In this document: positions 54,739 through 63,512 of the stretch, piece by piece
How positions within the stretch are numbered: position 1 is the first letter of the stretch
Layout: every line of letters starts with the position of its first letter
Assembly (NCBI GenBank): GCA_000170815.1
Contig: ABCO01000011.1
Span: 78,905 to 142,904 of the forward strand
Reading direction: 5' to 3'
Source: an unidentified eubacterium SCB49
GTDB lineage: Bacteria > Bacteroidota > Bacteroidia > Flavobacteriales > Flavobacteriaceae
DNA: 64,000 nucleotides
Program-made: the position numbers and the translations under genes
Notes under the pieces: generated by a model
Databases searched by the model: none
What the model was told of the DNA's origin: nothing
The model's input: the letters and a program-made list of their open reading frames with translations, nothing else

Positions 54739-55689
54739 TTATTCTTTAATCAACCCAATTTCAACCAATCTTTGGTGTAAAAATTCACCTGCTGTGATAT
54801 CTTCAAAAGCTTTTGGGTGCTCTTCATTGATACATTCTGGCATACAATTTAGTTTCATGTCACCACGAGGATGCATAAAAAACGGGATACTGTAACGAGG
54901 CTTGTCCCATTGCTCTTTTGGAGGATTTACAACCCTGTGAATTGTAGAACGTAGCTTATTGTTTGTATGACGCTCTAGCATGTCTCCAACATTAATGACT
55001 AACTCATCTTCTTGAGGTATCGCGTCTACCCATTCACCTTCTTTGGTTAAAACTTGAAGTCCACCAGTAGAAGCCCCCATTAATAAAGTGATTAGGTTTA
55101 TATCTCCATGAGCACCAGCACGCACAGCTCCCTTAGGTTCTGATGTGATAGGTGGGTAGTGGATAGGGCGTAAAATGCTATTTCCGTTTGCGGCCCAATG
55201 ATCAAAATAGTGCTCATCAACACCGATATATAATGCTAAAGCTCGAAGTACATAGATTCCTGTTTTTTCTAACATTCTGTAGGCTTCCATTCCTGTTTTG
55301 TTGAAGTCAGGTAATTCTTCAACCGTAACATTTGCAGGATAGTCTTCAGGAAGGTTAGCGTCTGCAGAGGGTTCTTGACCAAAATGCCAAAACTCTTTTA
55401 AATCACCTTCTTTTTTTCCTTTTGCATGCTCTTTACCAAAGCTAACATAGCCTCGTTGTCCACCAAGGCCTTCTATTTCATACTTGCGCTTTGTTTCAAC
55501 GTCTAAGGCAAAAAATGATTTAACTTCTTTATATAACCCTGAAACAAGTTCGTCACTTAAAAAATGATTTTTTAGGGATACAAAGCCAATATCTTCATAG
55601 GCATTACCTATTTCGTCCACAAATTTTTGTTTACGTTTAGGGTCATCACTTAAAAAATCGGCTAGATTTACACTAGGTATGTTAGTCAT
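54739..55689 (-). CDS. isopenicillin N synthase-like 2-oxoglutarate/Fe(II) dioxygenase
   Basis: 316 aa. The iron ligands are visible: GAHGDINLITLL (His-x-Asp) and, about 55 residues later, the distal His in STIHRV. The 2-oxoglutarate-binding Arg follows in KPRYSIPFF (RxS). The N-terminal DIOX_N-like part (YEDIGFVSLKNHFL) is also typical. Substrate unknown; the name isopenicillin N synthase reflects fold only. A minus-strand -7 box lies 20 bp upstream. Confidence 0.9.
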   Translation of the reverse strand: MTNIPSVNLADFLSDDPKRKQKFVDEIGNAYEDIGFVSLKNHFLSDELVSGLYKEVKSFFALDVETKRKYEIEGLGGQRGYVSFGKEHAKGKKEGDLKEFWHFGQEPSADANLPEDYPANVTVEELPDFNKTGMEAYRMLEKTGIYVLRALALYIGVDEHYFDHWAANGNSILRPIHYPPITSEPKGAVRAGAHGDINLITLLMGASTGGLQVLTKEGEWVDAIPQEDELVINVGDMLERHTNNKLRSTIHRVVNPPKEQWDKPRYSIPFFMHPRGDMKLNCMPECINEEHPKAFEDITAGEFLHQRLVEIGLIKE

Positions 55690-55708
55690 AATTTAATCTT
55701 TAAAGAAG

Positions 55709-55716
55709 CAAATATA
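55709..55716 (-). promoter_or_regulatory. -7 box (TATATTTG on minus strand)
   Basis: Exact TAnnTTTG match 20 bp before the dioxygenase start. Confidence 0.5.
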
Positions 55717-55783
55717 GGGAAAACAAGGCGCATTTCCGAAGTCAAAAAAAAGTGTTTTAAGAAGAATAACCAATGCTTTTTTT

Positions 55784-55791
55784 CTACATTT
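55784..55791 (+). promoter_or_regulatory. -7 box (TACATTTG) before E1 gene
   Basis: Exact TAnnTTTG match 20 bp before the ATG at 55812. Confidence 0.5.
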
Positions 55792-55811
55792 GATTTTGCT
55801 AAACAACAGAT

Positions 55812-57815
55812 ATGAGTACAACAGCTAAGGATCATACATTTTATAATTACGATCGTAGTGATCTAACAGATCAAACTTTAATTCATCTTTACAAGTCTAT
55901 GCTTAAACCGCGTATGATTGAAGAAAAGATGCTTATTTTGTTAAGACAAGGTAAGATTTCAAAATGGTTTAGTGGTATTGGTCAAGAGGCAATCTCTGTT
56001 GGAGTTACAGCGGTATTGGATAAGGAGGAGTATATTCTACCTATGCACCGAAATCTAGGCGTTTTTACTACAAGAGAAATCCCATTATATAGGTTGTTTT
56101 CTCAATGGCAAGGTAAAGCAAGTGGTTTTACAAAAGGACGTGATCGTAGTTTTCATTTTGGGACACAAGAGTTTAACATTGTGGGAATGATCTCTCATTT
56201 AGGACCGCAATTTGGGGTGGCAGATGGTATTGCTCTCGGAAATCTTCTGAAAAAAAACAACCAAGTTTGTGCTGTTTTTACTGGGGAAGGAGGAACAAGT
56301 GAAGGAGATATTCATGAGGCATTAAACGTTGCTTCTGTCTGGAATTTACCCGTTCTTTTTTGTATTGAAAATAATGGTTACGGTCTCTCTACACCTACAA
56401 AAGAACAGTATAATTGCGAAAATCTCGCAGATAGAGGCAAAGGGTATGGGATGGAGTCTCATATAATAGAAGGCAATAATATTTTAGAGGTGTACACTAA
56501 AGTGAAGGAACTTGTAGTGGATATGCGAAAGAATCCGCGTCCTGTTTTACTAGAATTTAAAACTTTTAGAATGCGAGGTCACGAAGAGGCAAGTGGTACA
56601 AAATATGTTCCTGAGCAATTAATGGATACTTGGAGTGAGAAAGACCCTCTACTTAATTTTGAAAACTATTTATTAAAGCAAGGTCTTATTTCTGAAACAT
56701 TAATTGAACAATGGAAAGGTGATATTAAAATTGAAATAGACGCAAATTTAGATCTAGCTTTTAATGAAAACTTGATTGAATCTACCGAAACTAAAGAATT
56801 AGATGATGTATATGAAGCATTTGTATATCAAGAATATAAGCCAAATAATAAAACGGAAGAGTTGCGTTTAATTGATGCAATTTCTCAAGGTTTAAAACAA
56901 AGCATGCAGCGAGATGATACAACTGTTATCATGGGACAAGACATTGCAGAATATGGAGGAGTTTTTAAAATAACAGAAGGCTTTTTAGAAGAATTTGGTC
57001 ATACAAGAGTGCGTAATACTCCTATTTGTGAATCTGCAATTGTATCTGCTGCAATGGGGCTTTCAATTAACGGGTTTAAAGCGATTATGGAAATGCAATT
57101 TGCAGATTTTGCTACCTCAGGTTTTAACCCAATTGTAAATTACTTGGCAAAATCTCATTATCGTTGGAGCCAAAAAGCAGATGTGGTGATTCGTATGCCT
57201 TGTGGTGGTGGTGTAGAGGCGGGGCCTTTTCATAGTCAGACTAATGAAGCTTGGTTTACACATACACCTGGTTTAAAAGTGGTGTACCCAGCATTTCCAT
57301 ATGATGCTAAAGGTTTAATCGCATCTGCGATAGAAGATCCTAATCCAGTTTTGTTTTTTGAACATAAAGCGCTTTATAGAAGCATTAGACAAGAAGTGCC
57401 TACAGATTACTTTACAATTCCAATAGGGAAAGCGGCATTATTACAAGAAGGTAACGAAGTGACAATTGTAACCTATGGAGCGGGTGTTCATTGGGCTTTA
57501 GAAACTTTAGAAGGTAAAGCTATAAAAGCAGACTTGATTGATCTGCGTACTTTATCTCCTTTAGATACAGCAGCAATTTATAGTTCTGTTAAAAAAACAG
57601 GAAGACTTATTATCCTGCAAGAAGATTCTATGTTTGGGGGTATAGCGAGTGATATAAGTGCTTTAGTGAGTGAGCATTGTTTTGAATATCTAGACGCACC
57701 TATTAAAAGAGTGGCTAGTCTTGAAACACCGATTCCTTTTGCTAAAAATCTAGAACAACAATACCTTTCAAAAAACAAGTTTGAGGCTGCTTTAAAGAAG
57801 TTATTGGCTTATTAA
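55812..57815 (+). CDS. fused branched-chain 2-oxoacid dehydrogenase E1 alpha/beta
   Basis: 667 aa. The first 330 residues are an E1 alpha subunit (GQEAISVGVTAVL, and the thiamine-diphosphate motif from GEGGTSEGD to IENNGYG). Residues about 345-667 are an E1 beta subunit (GQDIAEYGGVFKITEGFLEEFG, VVIRMPCGGG). The fusion is known in Bacteroidota and usually annotated as 2-oxoisovalerate dehydrogenase, feeding a complex that supplies branched-chain acyl-CoA for iso fatty acids. E2 and E3 genes are not in this window. Substrate preference is inferred. Confidence 0.92.
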   Translation: MSTTAKDHTFYNYDRSDLTDQTLIHLYKSMLKPRMIEEKMLILLRQGKISKWFSGIGQEAISVGVTAVLDKEEYILPMHRNLGVFTTREIPLYRLFSQWQGKASGFTKGRDRSFHFGTQEFNIVGMISHLGPQFGVADGIALGNLLKKNNQVCAVFTGEGGTSEGDIHEALNVASVWNLPVLFCIENNGYGLSTPTKEQYNCENLADRGKGYGMESHIIEGNNILEVYTKVKELVVDMRKNPRPVLLEFKTFRMRGHEEASGTKYVPEQLMDTWSEKDPLLNFENYLLKQGLISETLIEQWKGDIKIEIDANLDLAFNENLIESTETKELDDVYEAFVYQEYKPNNKTEELRLIDAISQGLKQSMQRDDTTVIMGQDIAEYGGVFKITEGFLEEFGHTRVRNTPICESAIVSAAMGLSINGFKAIMEMQFADFATSGFNPIVNYLAKSHYRWSQKADVVIRMPCGGGVEAGPFHSQTNEAWFTHTPGLKVVYPAFPYDAKGLIASAIEDPNPVLFFEHKALYRSIRQEVPTDYFTIPIGKAALLQEGNEVTIVTYGAGVHWALETLEGKAIKADLIDLRTLSPLDTAAIYSSVKKTGRLIILQEDSMFGGIASDISALVSEHCFEYLDAPIKRVASLETPIPFAKNLEQQYLSKNKFEAALKKLLAY

Positions 57816-57852
57816 AACTTTAACAAAAGGCGTTAATTTTTAAATAAACTTC

Positions 57853-57884
57853 TTGTTTGTTGAGGCAATCCTGTTGTATATTCG
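57853..57884 (+). promoter_or_regulatory. probable promoter of lipocalin-OmpA pair
   Basis: TATATTCG (57877-57884, 7 of 8 to TAnnTTTG) with TTG 17 or 21 bp upstream. The ATG is 28 bp downstream of the box. Confidence 0.5.
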
Positions 57885-57912
57885 TGTGTATTAATTTTTA
57901 AATAACCATCAA

Positions 57913-58392
57913 ATGAAAAAAATATTTTTGCTTACACTTGTTGTTGGGCTTCTTGCTTCTTGCGGAGTTCCTAAGACAGTGATTCAATCTAAAAAAGTTA
58001 TTAAAGGGGACTGGACAATAAGCGATATTTCGTATAGTGAATCAGGTACTTTTAATACTACATTGTTGAATGACGCTTCTAAAGAGTGCTTTGAAAACAG
58101 TACTTGGCGTTTTATTCCAAATAACAATACTGGTATCTATAGCATAAATAATGGTAACTGCGCAACAGGCGATCGTTATTTTGCATTTACAATACAAGAA
58201 ATAGATGCAGATACGGGGTATTATGATTTCTTATTAAAGCCTACAGACGAAAAAGGAAAATCTGAAACCAATGCTGGATTTAGGTTGCGCTTATCACAAT
58301 TAAGTGATACAAATATGCAATGGCAACAAACGGTAAATGCGGGAGGTAGCCCACTTACAATTAGTATGAATTTTATTAAAACAGTAGAGTAA
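57913..58392 (+). CDS. lipocalin-like lipoprotein
   Basis: 159 aa. Signal sequence with lipobox LLASC. The mature part (GDWTISDISYSESG, then CFENSTWRFIPNNNTGIY) has the GxW start and strand order of lipocalin-like Bacteroidota proteins (PF13648 type). It would sit on the outer membrane facing the periplasm and bind a small hydrophobic ligand. The stop overlaps the ATG of the OmpA gene (TAATG), so the two are coupled. Confidence 0.8.
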   Translation: MKKIFLLTLVVGLLASCGVPKTVIQSKKVIKGDWTISDISYSESGTFNTTLLNDASKECFENSTWRFIPNNNTGIYSINNGNCATGDRYFAFTIQEIDADTGYYDFLLKPTDEKGKSETNAGFRLRLSQLSDTNMQWQQTVNAGGSPLTISMNFIKTVE

Positions 58393-59099
58393 TGAAAAAT
58401 ATAATTAAAAATATAGGAGTTATTGCAATGGCAATGGTATTAACTGTAAATCTCACAAGCTGTGAGGCGACACAAAATGCTAATAATAAGCAGAAAGGTG
58501 CTGTTATAGGTGCAGGTGCTGGAGCGGTTTTAGGTGCCATCTTGGGTAATAATGTTGGTAAAGGAGGAAATGGAGAATTAGGCGCTGTACTAGGTGGTGT
58601 TGTAGGTGGTACTGCAGGTGTGCTTATTGGAAATAAAATGGACAAGCAAGCGCAGGAAATTGAATCTGAAATTCCTGGTGCTGAAGTGGAGCGTGTGGAT
58701 GATGGAATTGTGATTACTTTTGATGAGAACAGTGGAGTGTATTTTGATACAGCAAAATATAACATCAATACAGCGTCACAACAAAATTTAGATAAGCTAG
58801 CAGGGGTTTTACAAGAGTATGTAGATACAAATGTATTAGTTGTAGGACATACCGATAGTGTTGGGAGTGAAGATTCTAACATGTTGCTTTCTCAGCGTAG
58901 AGCTCAGGCTGTGACTAATTATTTTACAAGTACCAAAGGATTAAGTTCTAGTCGTTTTACTACAAATTGGTATGGAGAACAAACACCTGTAGGGGATAAT
59001 GCAACTCCAGAAGGTAGAGCTCAAAATAGACGTGTAAATATTGTGATTGTTCCAAATGAGAAGATGAAACTAGATGCTGAAAAAGAAGCAGGAAATTAA
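58392..59099 (+). CDS. OmpA-family lipoprotein with glycine zipper
   Basis: 235 aa. Lipobox LTSC, then a glycine-zipper membrane-active segment (about 38-85, GAGAGAVLGAILGNNVGKGG), then a C-terminal OmpA domain (about 110-228) with peptidoglycan-binding NxxLSxxRA-like motif (NMLLSQRRAQAV) and GRAQNRRV. This is the YfiB/YiaD type that tethers the outer membrane to peptidoglycan. Coupled to the lipocalin gene. Confidence 0.92.
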   Translation: MKNIIKNIGVIAMAMVLTVNLTSCEATQNANNKQKGAVIGAGAGAVLGAILGNNVGKGGNGELGAVLGGVVGGTAGVLIGNKMDKQAQEIESEIPGAEVERVDDGIVITFDENSGVYFDTAKYNINTASQQNLDKLAGVLQEYVDTNVLVVGHTDSVGSEDSNMLLSQRRAQAVTNYFTSTKGLSSSRFTTNWYGEQTPVGDNATPEGRAQNRRVNIVIVPNEKMKLDAEKEAGN

Positions 59100-59116
59100 T
59101 TTTTTGTCTTTTGTTT

Positions 59117-59157
59117 AAAAAAATCCCTGAAGGCTTTATGCCTCAGGGATTTTTTTA
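59117..59157 (+). terminator. terminator after OmpA gene
   Basis: Stem ATCCCTGAAGG / CCTCAGGGAT with one bulged base, loop CTTTATG, followed by seven T. It isolates the FAS-like cassette from the OmpA gene. Confidence 0.9.
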
Positions 59158-59180
59158 TTAGTTGAATACATCTATAAGTT

Positions 59181-59210
59181 TTGACAAAGCATTAAGGTGT
59201 GTTATCTTTA
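59181..59210 (+). promoter_or_regulatory. probable promoter of FAS-like cassette
   Basis: TTG (59181-59183) and TATCTTTA (59203-59210, 7 of 8 to TAnnTTTG) with 19 bp between. The enoyl-reductase ATG is 50 bp downstream. Confidence 0.55.
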
Positions 59211-59259
59211 AAAAAAATAAGAATTCAAAAGAAGTAACTCGTAATTGACTATTGTCCAT

Positions 59260-60018
59260 ATGAAAAAAACAGCATTAATTATTGGCGGAAATAGTGGGCT
59301 AGGGCTTGCTACTGCTCATAAACTTGCAAAAGAAGGATTTAATCTTTGTATTGTGTATCGTGATAGAAAAAGTAATGCGATTAAGAACGAAGCTTATTTT
59401 GATGAAATGCGTTCTCATGGCGTTAATGTAGACACTTTTAATAAAGATGCTTTAAAAGAAGAGAATATAAATGAAATGCTTTCTAAACTTTCTGATAAAT
59501 CTATATCTGTTTTAGTACATAGTATAGCAAAAGGAAGTTTAAAACCCTTAGTGTCTTCTAGCAGAGTTCTTGGGATGGATGATCTTGAAATTACGATACA
59601 CGCTATGGGTACTAATTGGTGGCAGTGGGTTCGAGCTTGTATCGCAAATAATATTTTTGCAAAGAATGTTAGTAATATAGCTTTTACAAGTGAGGGAAAC
59701 CAAAAAGTTTGGGAGTCTTATGGTGCAGTCTCTGCTGCAAAGGCAACGCTTGAATCGTTAATGAGGCAAATGGCTGTAGAATTAGCTCCCTTAGGTGTTA
59801 AGAGCAACTGTGTTCAAGCAGGAGTAACGCAAACAGCTTCTTTTGACATGATTCCAGATAGTGAAAAATTAGCTGAGTTGGCAAAAAAAAGAAATCCTTT
59901 TTTACGTTTAACACAGCCTGAGGATGTCGCAAATGCTGTGTACTTATTGACGTTGCCAGAATCTAATTGGATTAATGGAAATGTAATAAAAGTTGATGGG
60001 GGGGAATCTTTACGATAA
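59260..60018 (+). CDS. FabI/FabL-like enoyl-ACP reductase (SDR superfamily)
   Basis: About 252 aa from the ATG at 59260; the earlier start at 59245 would be TTG. N-terminal Rossmann motif ALIIGGNSGLG. The active site is SYGAVSAAK, i.e. Tyr-x6-Lys, the FabI/FabL spacing, rather than the Tyr-x3-Lys of ordinary SDRs. HSIAKGS is like the FabI HSI motif, and the C-terminus ends in NGNVIKVDGG. It should reduce enoyl-ACP with NAD(P)H. It starts a cassette with a dehydratase 5 bp later. Generic SDR remains possible. Confidence 0.8.
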   Translation: MKKTALIIGGNSGLGLATAHKLAKEGFNLCIVYRDRKSNAIKNEAYFDEMRSHGVNVDTFNKDALKEENINEMLSKLSDKSISVLVHSIAKGSLKPLVSSSRVLGMDDLEITIHAMGTNWWQWVRACIANNIFAKNVSNIAFTSEGNQKVWESYGAVSAAKATLESLMRQMAVELAPLGVKSNCVQAGVTQTASFDMIPDSEKLAELAKKRNPFLRLTQPEDVANAVYLLTLPESNWINGNVIKVDGGESLR

Positions 60019-60023
60019 ATAGT

Positions 60024-60455
60024 ATGACAACAAAAGAAATTATTTCAAAATTACCATATTCAGAACCTTTTCTGTTTGTTGATTCGTTGGCATATGTGAA
60101 TGATGATGGAGCAAAAGGGAGTTATACGTTTAGTAAAGAATCGTATTTTTACAAAGGTCATTTTAAAGATAACCCTGTTACACCAGGGGTGATTCTTACA
60201 GAATGTATGGCGCAAATAGGTTTGGTGTGTTTAGGGATTTATCTTTCTAAAACGATTACTTCAGAAATGCAAATGGCGTTTGCTACAATGCAAGTTGATT
60301 ATTTTCGTCCCGTTTTCCCTGGTGAACGTGTAACGGTAGTTTCAGAAAAAATTTATTTTAGATTTGGTAAATTAAAGTGTAAAGTGAAGATGATGAATGA
60401 TAAAGAAGAAGTTGTTGCTACAGGGGTGTTGAGTGGGATGACTAAAAACACATGA
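60024..60455 (+). CDS. FabZ-like 3-hydroxyacyl-ACP dehydratase
   Basis: 143 aa hot-dog fold. The catalytic His is in YKGHFKDNPVTPGV and the catalytic Glu in LTECMAQIG, both in the FabZ positions. PYSEPFLFVDSL at the start is also typical. It dehydrates 3-hydroxyacyl-ACP in fatty acid elongation. It lies between the enoyl reductase and the ketosynthase, so acts in the same cassette. A separate housekeeping fabZ, usually near lpxC, is expected elsewhere. Confidence 0.92.
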   Translation: MTTKEIISKLPYSEPFLFVDSLAYVNDDGAKGSYTFSKESYFYKGHFKDNPVTPGVILTECMAQIGLVCLGIYLSKTITSEMQMAFATMQVDYFRPVFPGERVTVVSEKIYFRFGKLKCKVKMMNDKEEVVATGVLSGMTKNT

Positions 60456-60511
60456 GTTCTACATAAAAGTAGAAATGCAAAAACAATAATGATGTAAAAT
60501 CTTACAATTTA

Positions 60512-61780
60512 ATGAAGAGAGTAGTAATAACAGGTCTTGGTGTTTGTGCACCAAACGGAATTGGTGTACCAGAGTTTACAGAAGCTTTAAAAAATGGAAA
60601 GTCGGGGATTAGTCATTTTAAAGATTTAGAAGATCTTAAATTTTCTTGTCAAATAGGAGGAATGCCCAGTCTTTCGGAAGAAAAATTACGCGATTACTTT
60701 ACAGAATTGCAATTGCGTAATTTTAAAAGTAATGTGATTGCTTTTGGTGTAATTGCTGGGATGGATGCATTAAAAGATGCTGGTATTTTGGTAGGTGGAG
60801 ATAAAGCTCTTTATGATCTTGGAATTATTATGGGGTCAGGAGGTACAAGTGCAACGAAGTTTAGGGAATCATTGTATAAAATTGATGAAAAAAAAGTGAA
60901 ACGTTTAGGCAGTACTGCTGTAATACAAATAATGGCAAGTGGTGTTAGTGCGTATTTAGGCGGAATGACAGGAGCTGCCAATATGGTTACAACTAATTCT
61001 TCTGCTTGCGCTACTGGAACTGAGTCTGTGATTTTAGGATATGAAAGAATAAAGGCGGGTAAAGCAACCCAAATGTTATGTGGTAGTACAGGTGAAGGGG
61101 GTCCGTATATTTGGGGTGGTTTTGATGCTATGAGGGTGATGAGTTACAAGCACAATGATAAGCCAGGTGCTGCTGCAGGACCAATGAGTGATAATGCAAG
61201 TGGTTTTATACCAGGAAGTGGAGCAGGGGCTGTTGTGTTAGAGTCTTTAGAGAGTGCAATAGCAAGAGGTGCAAAAATATATGGAGAGATTGTAGGAGGT
61301 GCGATTAATAGTGGAGGTCAACGTAATGGAGGCAGTATGACAGCACCAAATAGTGAGGCTGTACAACGATGTGTTAAAGATGCAGTTAAAGAGGCTAATA
61401 TAGATCCGAATGAGATAGATTATATAAATGGCCACTTAACAGCAACAGTAAAAGATCCTGTAGAGATTGAAAATTGGTGTAAAGCATTAAATAGAAATGG
61501 AAATGATTTTCCTTATATTAATTCTTTAAAAGGAATGACAGGGCATTGTTTAGCTGCTAGTGGAAGCATAGAAATAGTAAGTACAATTTTACAAATGGAT
61601 AATAATTTCATTTTTCCAAATATTAACTGTGATACGATTCATCCAGAAATTACTAAATTAATTCCTGAAGAAAAAATACCTCGTACTATGGTAAAATCAA
61701 ACATAAATACTGCAATAAAAGCTAGTTTTGGTTTTGGTGATGTAAATGCTTGTATTGTGTTTAAAAAATACAAACAGTAG
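60512..61780 (+). CDS. beta-ketoacyl-ACP synthase, KAS II/FabF-like
   Basis: 422 aa thiolase-fold enzyme. Catalytic Cys in TTNSSACATGTE, His in YINGHLTATVKDPVE (aligning with NAHGT of FabF but altered around the His), and second His after Lys in SLKGMTGHCLAASG. All three catalytic residues are kept. The changed GT-to-LT context near the first His suggests a specialised substrate. It elongates acyl-ACP with malonyl-ACP. Confidence 0.92.
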   Translation: MKRVVITGLGVCAPNGIGVPEFTEALKNGKSGISHFKDLEDLKFSCQIGGMPSLSEEKLRDYFTELQLRNFKSNVIAFGVIAGMDALKDAGILVGGDKALYDLGIIMGSGGTSATKFRESLYKIDEKKVKRLGSTAVIQIMASGVSAYLGGMTGAANMVTTNSSACATGTESVILGYERIKAGKATQMLCGSTGEGGPYIWGGFDAMRVMSYKHNDKPGAAAGPMSDNASGFIPGSGAGAVVLESLESAIARGAKIYGEIVGGAINSGGQRNGGSMTAPNSEAVQRCVKDAVKEANIDPNEIDYINGHLTATVKDPVEIENWCKALNRNGNDFPYINSLKGMTGHCLAASGSIEIVSTILQMDNNFIFPNINCDTIHPEITKLIPEEKIPRTMVKSNINTAIKASFGFGDVNACIVFKKYKQ

Positions 61781-61847
61781 TTTTCGTTTAAAAGGATTGA
61801 AAAAACTTAATTTAAACGAATTGTTGTTTTAAATCATTGTGATACTG

Positions 61848-61855
61848 TATTTTTA
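61848..61855 (+). promoter_or_regulatory. possible internal promoter before ACP gene
   Basis: TATTTTTA, 7 of 8 to TAnnTTTG, with TTG 21 bp upstream (61824-61826). It lies 22 bp before the ACP ATG. Confidence 0.35.
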
Positions 61856-61877
61856 CATCGTTTATTATTTATAACCT

Positions 61878-62126
61878 ATGACAGAAGAAGAGATTTATAC
61901 GAAATTAGTGGAAATTGTTAAGCCCTATTTACCTGAAGGTGTAGAAGAAAGTGCTATAACTCCTACTAGTGATCTCACTCAAGAGTTAAACATTAATTCT
62001 GCTTATTTGGTAGATGTTTTACTTGATGTGGAAGATGCTTTTGATGTAGAGTTAGATAATGCTGATATGGAAACTTTACGTAATTTGAATGATGCAGTTG
62101 CAATTATTCAAGATAAAACAAAATAA
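61878..62126 (+). CDS. acyl carrier protein with NSA instead of DSL motif
   Basis: 82 aa acidic four-helix carrier. The phosphopantetheine site is LNINSAYLVDVLLDVEDAFD: Ser41 is in the right place at the start of helix II, but the usual DSL reads NSA. The rest (EEEIYTKLVEIV, LDNADMETLRNLNDAVAII) is normal ACP. It ends the FAS-like cassette and its 3' end overlaps the next gene by 38 bp. Confidence 0.9.
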   Translation: MTEEEIYTKLVEIVKPYLPEGVEESAITPTSDLTQELNINSAYLVDVLLDVEDAFDVELDNADMETLRNLNDAVAIIQDKTK

Positions 62127-63342
62127 TATTTCTTTCAATAAATTACTTCCCGATATACAGCCGCAAATATTAGCTGTTAAGCTCACTAATAAAGGTGAGC
62201 GTTCTGTAAAATCAAGGCATCCTTGGTTGTTTTCTGATAGTTTAGATAAAATTAATAAAGAAGGGGCTTCTGGAGATGTTTCTGTTATTTTTAATAGAAC
62301 GACAAATAAACCCATGGGAGTTGGTTTGTATGATCCAGATTCACCTATTAGAATAAAAATGCTTCATTTTGACGGTGGTGCTAAGTTAGATTCATCTTAT
62401 TTTTCGGCTAAAATAGATACTGCTTTTTCTTTACGCTCAGACTTATTAGACACAAATACTAATAGTTACCGATTACTTTTTGGCGAGAATGATGGATTTC
62501 CAGGTTTAATAGCAGATGTGTATGCGTCTGTATTAGTTGTGAAAATCTATAATGCAATTTGGTTTCCTTTTATTAAGATGATATTTCCGAAGTTGTTAGA
62601 GGTGTCAGGTTGTGATACTTTAGTGCTTAGGTTGAGTCGTAGTTTACAAACAAACAAGGCAAATTTAGAAGATGGCGATGTGCTTTTTGGAACTTTAAAA
62701 AGCGAAGTGGTTCAGTTTGTTGAACATGGTGTTGCGTTTTCTGCTCATGTAATTAAAGGGCATAAGACCGGCTATTTTTTAGACCATAGAGAAAATAGAA
62801 GAAGGGTAGGGCGTTTAAGCAAAGGGAAAACTATGCTTGATGTGTTTAGTTATGCTGGAGGTTTTTCTGTTCACGCTTTAGCAAAAGGAGCTACAGAAGT
62901 TACAAGTCTAGACATTAGTGCGCAAGCCCTAGAAGTGGCTAAAGAAAATGGAAAATTAAACAAACATAAAGGAAAACACTTTACGATTATTGGAGATGCT
63001 TTTTTAGAACTAGAACGTTTGGTTGTTGAAAAAAAGCAATTTGATGTTGTAGTTATAGATCCGCCTAGTTTTGCCAAAAGTAAACGAGAAATTGTTGTGG
63101 CAAAGAAAAAGTATGCACAGTTAGCGAGATTAGGAGCGCAGTTGGTGTCTAAAAATGGATTATTGGTTTTAGCATCTTGTAGTTCTAGAGTTACGGCAGA
63201 TGAGTTTTTTCAGATTAATACAGAGACTTTAAAAAGGAGCGGTAAGTATTTTGAATTTATAGATAAAACCTTTCATGACACAGATCATCCTATTGGATTT
63301 CCGGAAGGTGCTTACTTAAAATGTGGTTATTATAGATTCTAG
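62089..63342 (+). CDS. class I SAM-dependent rRNA methyltransferase, RlmI-type
   Basis: 417 aa. PUA domain near the N-terminus (RSVKSRHPWLFSDSL), then a Rossmann methyltransferase with MLDVFSYAGGFSVHALAKG (motif I), DVVVIDPPSFAKSK (DPPSF motif) and a catalytic Cys in LASCSS. It is close to RlmI, which makes m5C1962 in 23S rRNA. Starts at 62089 or 62092 both lie inside the ACP gene; no later ATG, GTG or TTG precedes the PUA domain. Confidence 0.9.
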   Translation: MMQLQLFKIKQNNISFNKLLPDIQPQILAVKLTNKGERSVKSRHPWLFSDSLDKINKEGASGDVSVIFNRTTNKPMGVGLYDPDSPIRIKMLHFDGGAKLDSSYFSAKIDTAFSLRSDLLDTNTNSYRLLFGENDGFPGLIADVYASVLVVKIYNAIWFPFIKMIFPKLLEVSGCDTLVLRLSRSLQTNKANLEDGDVLFGTLKSEVVQFVEHGVAFSAHVIKGHKTGYFLDHRENRRRVGRLSKGKTMLDVFSYAGGFSVHALAKGATEVTSLDISAQALEVAKENGKLNKHKGKHFTIIGDAFLELERLVVEKKQFDVVVIDPPSFAKSKREIVVAKKKYAQLARLGAQLVSKNGLLVLASCSSRVTADEFFQINTETLKRSGKYFEFIDKTFHDTDHPIGFPEGAYLKCGYYRF

Positions 63343-63452
63343 TTTTAAATGAGGGAATGCTTTATAATGTATATTATCTTTTTTCGCTTCTTTAAAAAAT
63401 AAACATCAGTAAATTTTAGCTCTTTTATTTTAGCAAAGATGTTTGTGAAAAA

Positions 63453-63498
63453 AAATAAAGCCAGTATAGAGTTTAAATTCTATACTGGCTTTATTTAA
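63453..63498. terminator. bidirectional terminator with 18-bp stem
   Basis: Perfect stem 63453-63470 with 63479-63496, loop GTTTAAAT, between the convergent methyltransferase and hpf genes. A-rich before and T-rich after. Confidence 0.88.
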
Positions 63499-63512
63499 TA
63501 TTTAAAAAAATA

